Source of the DNA: Nocardioides sambongensis
Lineage (GTDB): Bacteria; Actinomycetota; Actinomycetes; Propionibacteriales; Nocardioidaceae
NCBI RefSeq assembly: GCF_006494815.1
Contig: NZ_CP041091.1
Coordinates: forward strand, 3,114,501-3,178,500
Reading direction: 5' to 3'
DNA length: 64,000 bases
Shown here: piece after piece, positions 62,077 to 64,000 of the stretch
Numbering within the stretch: the stretch's first letter is position 1
Layout: every line of letters starts with the position of its first letter
Program-made: the position numbers and the translations under genes
The notes under the pieces: generated by a model
Databases searched by the model: none
What the model was told of the DNA's origin: nothing
What the model saw: only the letters and a program-made list of their open reading frames with translations

Positions 62077-63711
62077 GTGAAGTCATCCATCTCGCGCCGG
62101 TCACGGTTGACCGCTGCACTCATGGTGAGCGCCCTGGCGTTCGCCGGCTGCGCCAACTCGTCGTCCGAGGACGGCGAAGGTGGCACCAAGGACACCTCCG
62201 ACGGTGGCCTGAGCAAGTCCGAGATCTACACGACCGGCATCGTCGGTGAGGACGGCGGCGGCGACCCGGTCGACGGCGGCGTGCTGACCATCGCCGACTT
62301 CGGCGAGCCGCGCAGCCTCGACCCCACCGTCACCTACGCCAACGGCGCCACCGGCGGCAGCGCGATGGCCGCCATCTACGACACGCTGATCCGCTACGAC
62401 TTCGAGTCGCAGGAGTTCGTGCCGCAGCTGGCCGAGTCGCTGGAGTCCGACGACAACGTCACCTGGACGCTGAAGCTGCGCGACGGTGTGGAGTTCACCG
62501 ACGGCACCCCGCTGGACGCCGACGCGGTGCTGGCCAGCATCGGCTACTACCAGGGCAAGTACGCCTACAACTCGCTCACCATGATGAGCAACGTGGCCGA
62601 CACCAAGAAGGTCGACGACCTCACCATCGAGTTCACGATGCGCAACCCGTGGGCGACCTTCCCGAACATGCTCGCCGGCGGCGCGGGGATGATCCTCGCC
62701 CCCGCGGCCTACAAGGACCCGGAGAACTTCAAGCCGATCGGCGCCGGTCCGTTCACCTACGGCAAGTACTCCCCCGGCGAGGAGCTCACCCTCGACGCCA
62801 ACCAGGACTACTTCGACGGCGCACCGCACCTCGACGGCCTGAAGTTCGTCTGGCTCGGCGCGGTCGACGACGAGCCGAAGCTCGAGGCGCTGGAGTCCGG
62901 TGCCGCCGACACCGCGTTCATCCGTGACTCCGAGGTCATCGAGGACGCCCGCGACGAGGACGTCAGCGGGATGATGTTCGCCACCGGTCTCGGCACCAAC
63001 CTGTGGATCAACAACCGTGAGGGACGTCCGGGCGAGGACGTCCGGGTGCGTCAGGCGATCAACTACGCGATCGACGCCGAGGCCTACAACACCCGCGTCA
63101 ACGACGGCTCCGGCCTGCCGACCAAGAGCCTCTTCGCCGACTCCTCCCCGTGGGCGACCGACGTCGAGCCGACCCCGGCGGACACCGAGAAGGCCAAGGA
63201 GCTCCTCGAAGAGGCCAAGGCCGACGGCTTCGACGGCAAGATCACCTACGTGCACGCCGCCGACGCCAGCTCGCAGGCCGGCGCGGTCGCGCTCAAGGCG
63301 ATGCTGGACGCCGTCGGCTTCGAGGTCACCCTCGACCCGCTGCGCAGCGTGGCCGACCAGGTCCAGCGTCTCTACGTCGAGCACGACTACGACCTGGCGA
63401 TCGGCGCCACCACGATCCCGGACGAGGACCCCTACACCCGCCTGTTCGGCTCGATGAACAGCCAGTCCCCGACCAACAGCTCGGGCTACGCCAACCCGAA
63501 GATGGACGAGCTCCTGGTCGAGCTCCAGGCCGCCGCCTCGCCCGAGGAGGGCGCGGACACCATGGCCGCGATCGAGGAGCTGTGGAACGAGGACTCCCCG
63601 GGCATCGGGATGGCTGCCGGTGGCACCTTCCAGCCCTGGAACGACAACGTCCACGGGATGACCCCCACCACCGAGACGATGTTCCTCTACGACGACGTCT
63701 GGAAGGACTGA
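62077..63711 (+). CDS. ABC transporter substrate-binding lipoprotein, family 5 (peptide/nickel type)
   Basis: A 544-residue lipoprotein from GTG 62077 with GGAGGAG upstream. The signal (SRRSRLTAALMVSALAFAGC) ends in lipobox FAGC, and a Ser/Asp-rich linker follows. The mature protein is an SBP_bac_5 fold: LTIADFGEPRSLDPTVTYAN, LAESLESDDNVTWTLKLRDG, VEFTDGTPLDADAVLASIGY and VRVRQAINYAIDAEAYNTRV. It binds oligopeptides or similar solutes. Its permeases are not beside it: a strong terminator follows, so it is either a stand-alone gene or works with a remote transporter. Confidence 0.92.
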   Translation: MKSSISRRSRLTAALMVSALAFAGCANSSSEDGEGGTKDTSDGGLSKSEIYTTGIVGEDGGGDPVDGGVLTIADFGEPRSLDPTVTYANGATGGSAMAAIYDTLIRYDFESQEFVPQLAESLESDDNVTWTLKLRDGVEFTDGTPLDADAVLASIGYYQGKYAYNSLTMMSNVADTKKVDDLTIEFTMRNPWATFPNMLAGGAGMILAPAAYKDPENFKPIGAGPFTYGKYSPGEELTLDANQDYFDGAPHLDGLKFVWLGAVDDEPKLEALESGAADTAFIRDSEVIEDARDEDVSGMMFATGLGTNLWINNREGRPGEDVRVRQAINYAIDAEAYNTRVNDGSGLPTKSLFADSSPWATDVEPTPADTEKAKELLEEAKADGFDGKITYVHAADASSQAGAVALKAMLDAVGFEVTLDPLRSVADQVQRLYVEHDYDLAIGATTIPDEDPYTRLFGSMNSQSPTNSSGYANPKMDELLVELQAAASPEEGADTMAAIEELWNEDSPGIGMAAGGTFQPWNDNVHGMTPTTETMFLYDDVWKD

Positions 63712-63755
63712 CCCGGAGACCCGACCGGCATGATCGGTCGGATCTGAGGACGAGC

Positions 63756-63790
63756 GAAGCGCCCCGGACCCTCGTGGTCCGGGGCGCTTC
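63756..63790 (+). terminator. Strong terminator after the binding-protein gene
   Basis: GAAGCGCCCCGGACC pairs perfectly with GGTCCGGGGCGCTTC (15 bp, loop CTCGT), starting 45 bp after the stop codon. Confidence 0.85.
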
Positions 63791-63802
63791 GTCGTGCACC
63801 CC

Positions 63803-63975
63803 GTTGAGTTGGCCTTTCGGGCCCGTTGAGTTGCCCCGTTGGGCCAAGCCCTGGGTACGACGCCGGCCCCGACCGTCGTACGGAATCACGACGATCGGGG
63901 CCGGACGGATCTCAGCTCGCACGGGAGCCGGCGACCCGAACCACCAACTCAATGGGCCCGAAAGGCCAACTCAAC
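63803..63975. mobile_element. 173-bp MITE-like inverted-repeat element
   Basis: The 31 bp segment 63803-63833 is repeated in inverted form at 63945-63975 with one mismatch. Each arm begins and ends with GTTGAGTTG (or its variant ATTGAGTTG) around GGCCTTTCGGGCCC. Inside lies a second inverted repeat, 63863-63879 with 63888-63904 (17 bp, one mismatch, 8-nt loop). No coding frame is convincing. This matches a small non-autonomous element or a complex structured unit. No target duplication was seen. Confidence 0.6.
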
Positions 63976-64000
63976 GCAGGGTGGGGCGGGGCGTGAACGA

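Overview
The window is high-GC chromosomal DNA from an actinobacterium, most likely Nocardioides or a close relative in the Nocardioidaceae. This is inferred from the GTG and TTG starts, a 13E12/DUF222 HNH gene with an actinobacterial-type LexA box, and a gene order known from Streptomyces and Mycobacterium: TAP-type protease, holB, tmk, topA, hppA, BldG-like STAS protein, YprA-type helicase, and the tad/ssd pilus cluster.

Region 1 (1-12.5 kb) is metabolic and accessory. It holds a DUF222/HNH gene cut by the window edge, an MFS transporter, an aldo/keto reductase with its XRE regulator, a frameshifted zinc alcohol dehydrogenase followed by a second aldo/keto reductase, a 3-oxoacid CoA-transferase opposite an IclR regulator, a paired SMR efflux system, and a membrane permease facing a TetR gene. 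Both of the last two seem to have lost their 5' ends.

Region 2 (12.5-17.5 kb) is an accessory island with decayed mobile DNA. It contains a chimera of an IS256-type transposase 5' end joined to a frameshifted tyrosine recombinase, and a five-gene operon headed by an HTH protein and an AbiEii-like nucleotidyltransferase. It ends at tRNA-Thr(CGU).

Region 3 (17.6-41.2 kb) is the conserved core: a small zinc-ribbon gene, a LysR regulator, an S33 lipoprotein peptidase, holB-tmk, topA, a DUF2510 protein, a methyltransferase, hppA with two CRP-type sites, an orphan BldG-like antagonist, the helicase, and a complete seven-gene tad/ssd pilus cluster. A HAD phosphatase follows, then a structured 0.3 kb gap where the known synteny predicts an Ms1/6S-like small RNA.

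Region 4 (41.2-51 kb) holds a methyltransferase, a LytS/LytTR two-component system fused into an operon with a DUF485-like protein and an ActP-type symporter, two uncharacterised proteins, a second zinc dehydrogenase, a pair of mutually exclusive hairpins, and pckG with a CRP-type site.

Region 5 (51-59.5 kb) reads as a polyamine module: gamma-aminobutyraldehyde dehydrogenase, an omega-aminotransferase with a single-base frameshift, the potABCD uptake operon and an AsnC regulator. The two divergent promoters of the module share the same inverted-repeat architecture, which predicts one regulon.

Region 6 (59.5-64 kb) holds an atypical SDR, a patatin, two small Cys-rich proteins (one SelW-like), a family 5 solute-binding lipoprotein, a strong terminator and a 173 bp MITE-like inverted-repeat element.
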